DNA of 64,000 bases from Pedobacter mucosus. Lineage in GTDB: Bacteria; Bacteroidota; Bacteroidia; Sphingobacteriales; Sphingobacteriaceae. Positions 63,368 to 64,000 of this stretch are shown here, piece after piece. The DNA is taken from contig NZ_CP087585.1 in NCBI RefSeq assembly GCF_022200785.1, forward strand, positions 3,348,001 to 3,412,000. The letters are read 5' to 3'. The position numbers and the translations under genes are program-made. The notes beneath the pieces are model-generated. The model saw only the letters and a program-made list of their open reading frames with translations. It was not told the DNA's origin and did no database searches. How positions within the stretch are numbered: position 1 is the stretch's first letter; the number at the start of each line of letters is the position of its first letter.

Positions 63368-64000
63368 TTATTTAATTTTGAGTTCGAATATAGCAACTTT
63401 TTTTGTTGCTGTAGTTAATTTATATCGGTTATCCTGACGTTTACCTGCGATCCAAATGATTTCTCCGTTACCATTTATTAATAAAGGAATTTGACTTTTT
63501 AAGTGTAAAGGAACCTTTTCATCAATAAAAAAATCGCTTACTTTTTTAAACTTACGCATACCTAGCGGAATAAATTTATCGCCGTTTTTCCAATTTCTTA
63601 GTAATAGCGGGAAAATTAACTGATCAGCATTTACATAAGCTTTATCTTTATTGATTTCAAATTTTATATCGGTAGAAAAAGATAACGTTATTTCATCTTC
63701 TCCAAAAATAACCTGCTCAGCAGTTTGATCAATAAATTGATTTAACGCAATTTTCGAATCGCTTGCAACAATTACCAAATCATTTCTGTTAATAATTGCC
63801 TGATGTGTTGCACTGAAAAACTGAGTTCCACTCAAAGATTTAAGGCTATTTACCATATCCTCTATCACGTTTTCTGTGAAATTATAAGGTTTAAGAAGTT
63901 CAAACAATAACAACTTTTGAGGCTTAAGTTTTGCAATCTCTTCTAAAGGAATATAAATTCCATCAAATTTTTTCTTAATAATTTCACTTGTTAATTTTTC
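63368..64000 (-). CDS. tilS: tRNA(Ile)-lysidine synthetase, C-terminal part
   Basis: The enzyme modifies C34 of tRNA-Ile(CAU) to lysidine. Only 210 residues are in the window; the gene continues past base 64000 and the N-terminal PP-loop is not seen. The visible part has the TilS C-terminal substrate domain: LLLRNWKNGDKFIPLGMRKF then KKVSDFFIDEKVPLHLKSQI and IWIAGKRQDNRYKL. The frame runs unbroken to the edge, so the gene is truncated only by the window. Confidence 0.88.
   Translation of the reverse strand, partial: EKLTSEIIKKKFDGIYIPLEEIAKLKPQKLLLFELLKPYNFTENVIEDMVNSLKSLSGTQFFSATHQAIINRNDLVIVASDSKIALNQFIDQTAEQVIFGEDEITLSFSTDIKFEINKDKAYVNADQLIFPLLLRNWKNGDKFIPLGMRKFKKVSDFFIDEKVPLHLKSQIPLLINGNGEIIWIAGKRQDNRYKLTTATKKVAIFELKIK

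Overview
The window is AT-rich DNA from the chromosome of a Bacteroidota bacterium, most likely a Sphingobacteriaceae member close to Pedobacter. The evidence is the set of protein types (KTSC/J-domain fusion, YpdA and BshA of bacillithiol metabolism, TSUP permease with a DUF1634 partner, YTX-like small proteins), Bacteroidota promoters of the TTTG-N19/20-TAnnTTTG type, and short intergenic hairpin and palindrome families seen in that group. The genus is inferred; no rRNA or tRNA gene was found.

Layout. 1-211 is the start of an S9 peptidase gene. 471-14985 (minus strand) is the S10-spc-alpha ribosomal supercluster, from rplC at its 5' end to rplQ at its 3' end, with secY, infA and rpoA. It has one strong promoter at 15063-15093 and a terminator at 414-448. 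rpsJ is missing from its head and map from between secY and infA. 15459-21026 (minus) is a compact operon encoding a complete second type II fatty-acid synthase: FabG, a FabZ-like hotdog protein, ACP, a ketosynthase, a FabI-like reductase, a phosphopantetheinyl transferase, an alpha/beta hydrolase and a PlsC-like acyltransferase. 21149-32552 holds mixed genes: TSUP permease, prephenate dehydrogenase, dGTPase, an orphan response regulator, ahcY, small secreted proteins and an SPFH protein. 32654-33308 is a higBA toxin-antitoxin module. 33740-37334 (plus) is the str operon rpsL-rpsG-fusA-rpsJ.

37513-49392 carries a CBS protein, a bactofilin with a broken M23 peptidase gene, an M28 peptidase, TerC, a polyprenyl synthetase, YpdA, an MBL-rhodanese protein and asparaginase. 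49614-57269 carries TatD, UvrA, an OMPLA-like outer-membrane protein, a RHH/MazF-type toxin-antitoxin pair, a PaaE-like reductase and a lytic transglycosylase. 57534-64000 carries an RluB-type pseudouridine synthase with a very long charged N-terminal tail, a lactonase-family propeller protein, a J-domain/KTSC fusion, BshA, a small membrane protein and the 3' part of tilS.

How the parts fit. The ribosomal genes are split into two oppositely oriented blocks separated by about 18.7 kb of unrelated genes, so a rearrangement broke the usual rpsJ-rplC junction. The lipid operon sits in that gap and looks self-sufficient: it brings its own carrier protein, the enzyme that activates it, a full elongation cycle including an enoyl reductase, and two candidate off-loading enzymes. 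It is the best candidate here for an uncharacterised system. Most longer spacers, including those inside the ribosomal operons, contain perfect or near-perfect inverted repeats, each of a different sequence. Several dispersed repeat families lie between genes elsewhere. YpdA and BshA point to bacillithiol as the low-molecular-weight thiol, which fits with the MBL-rhodanese sulfur-handling protein next to ypdA.
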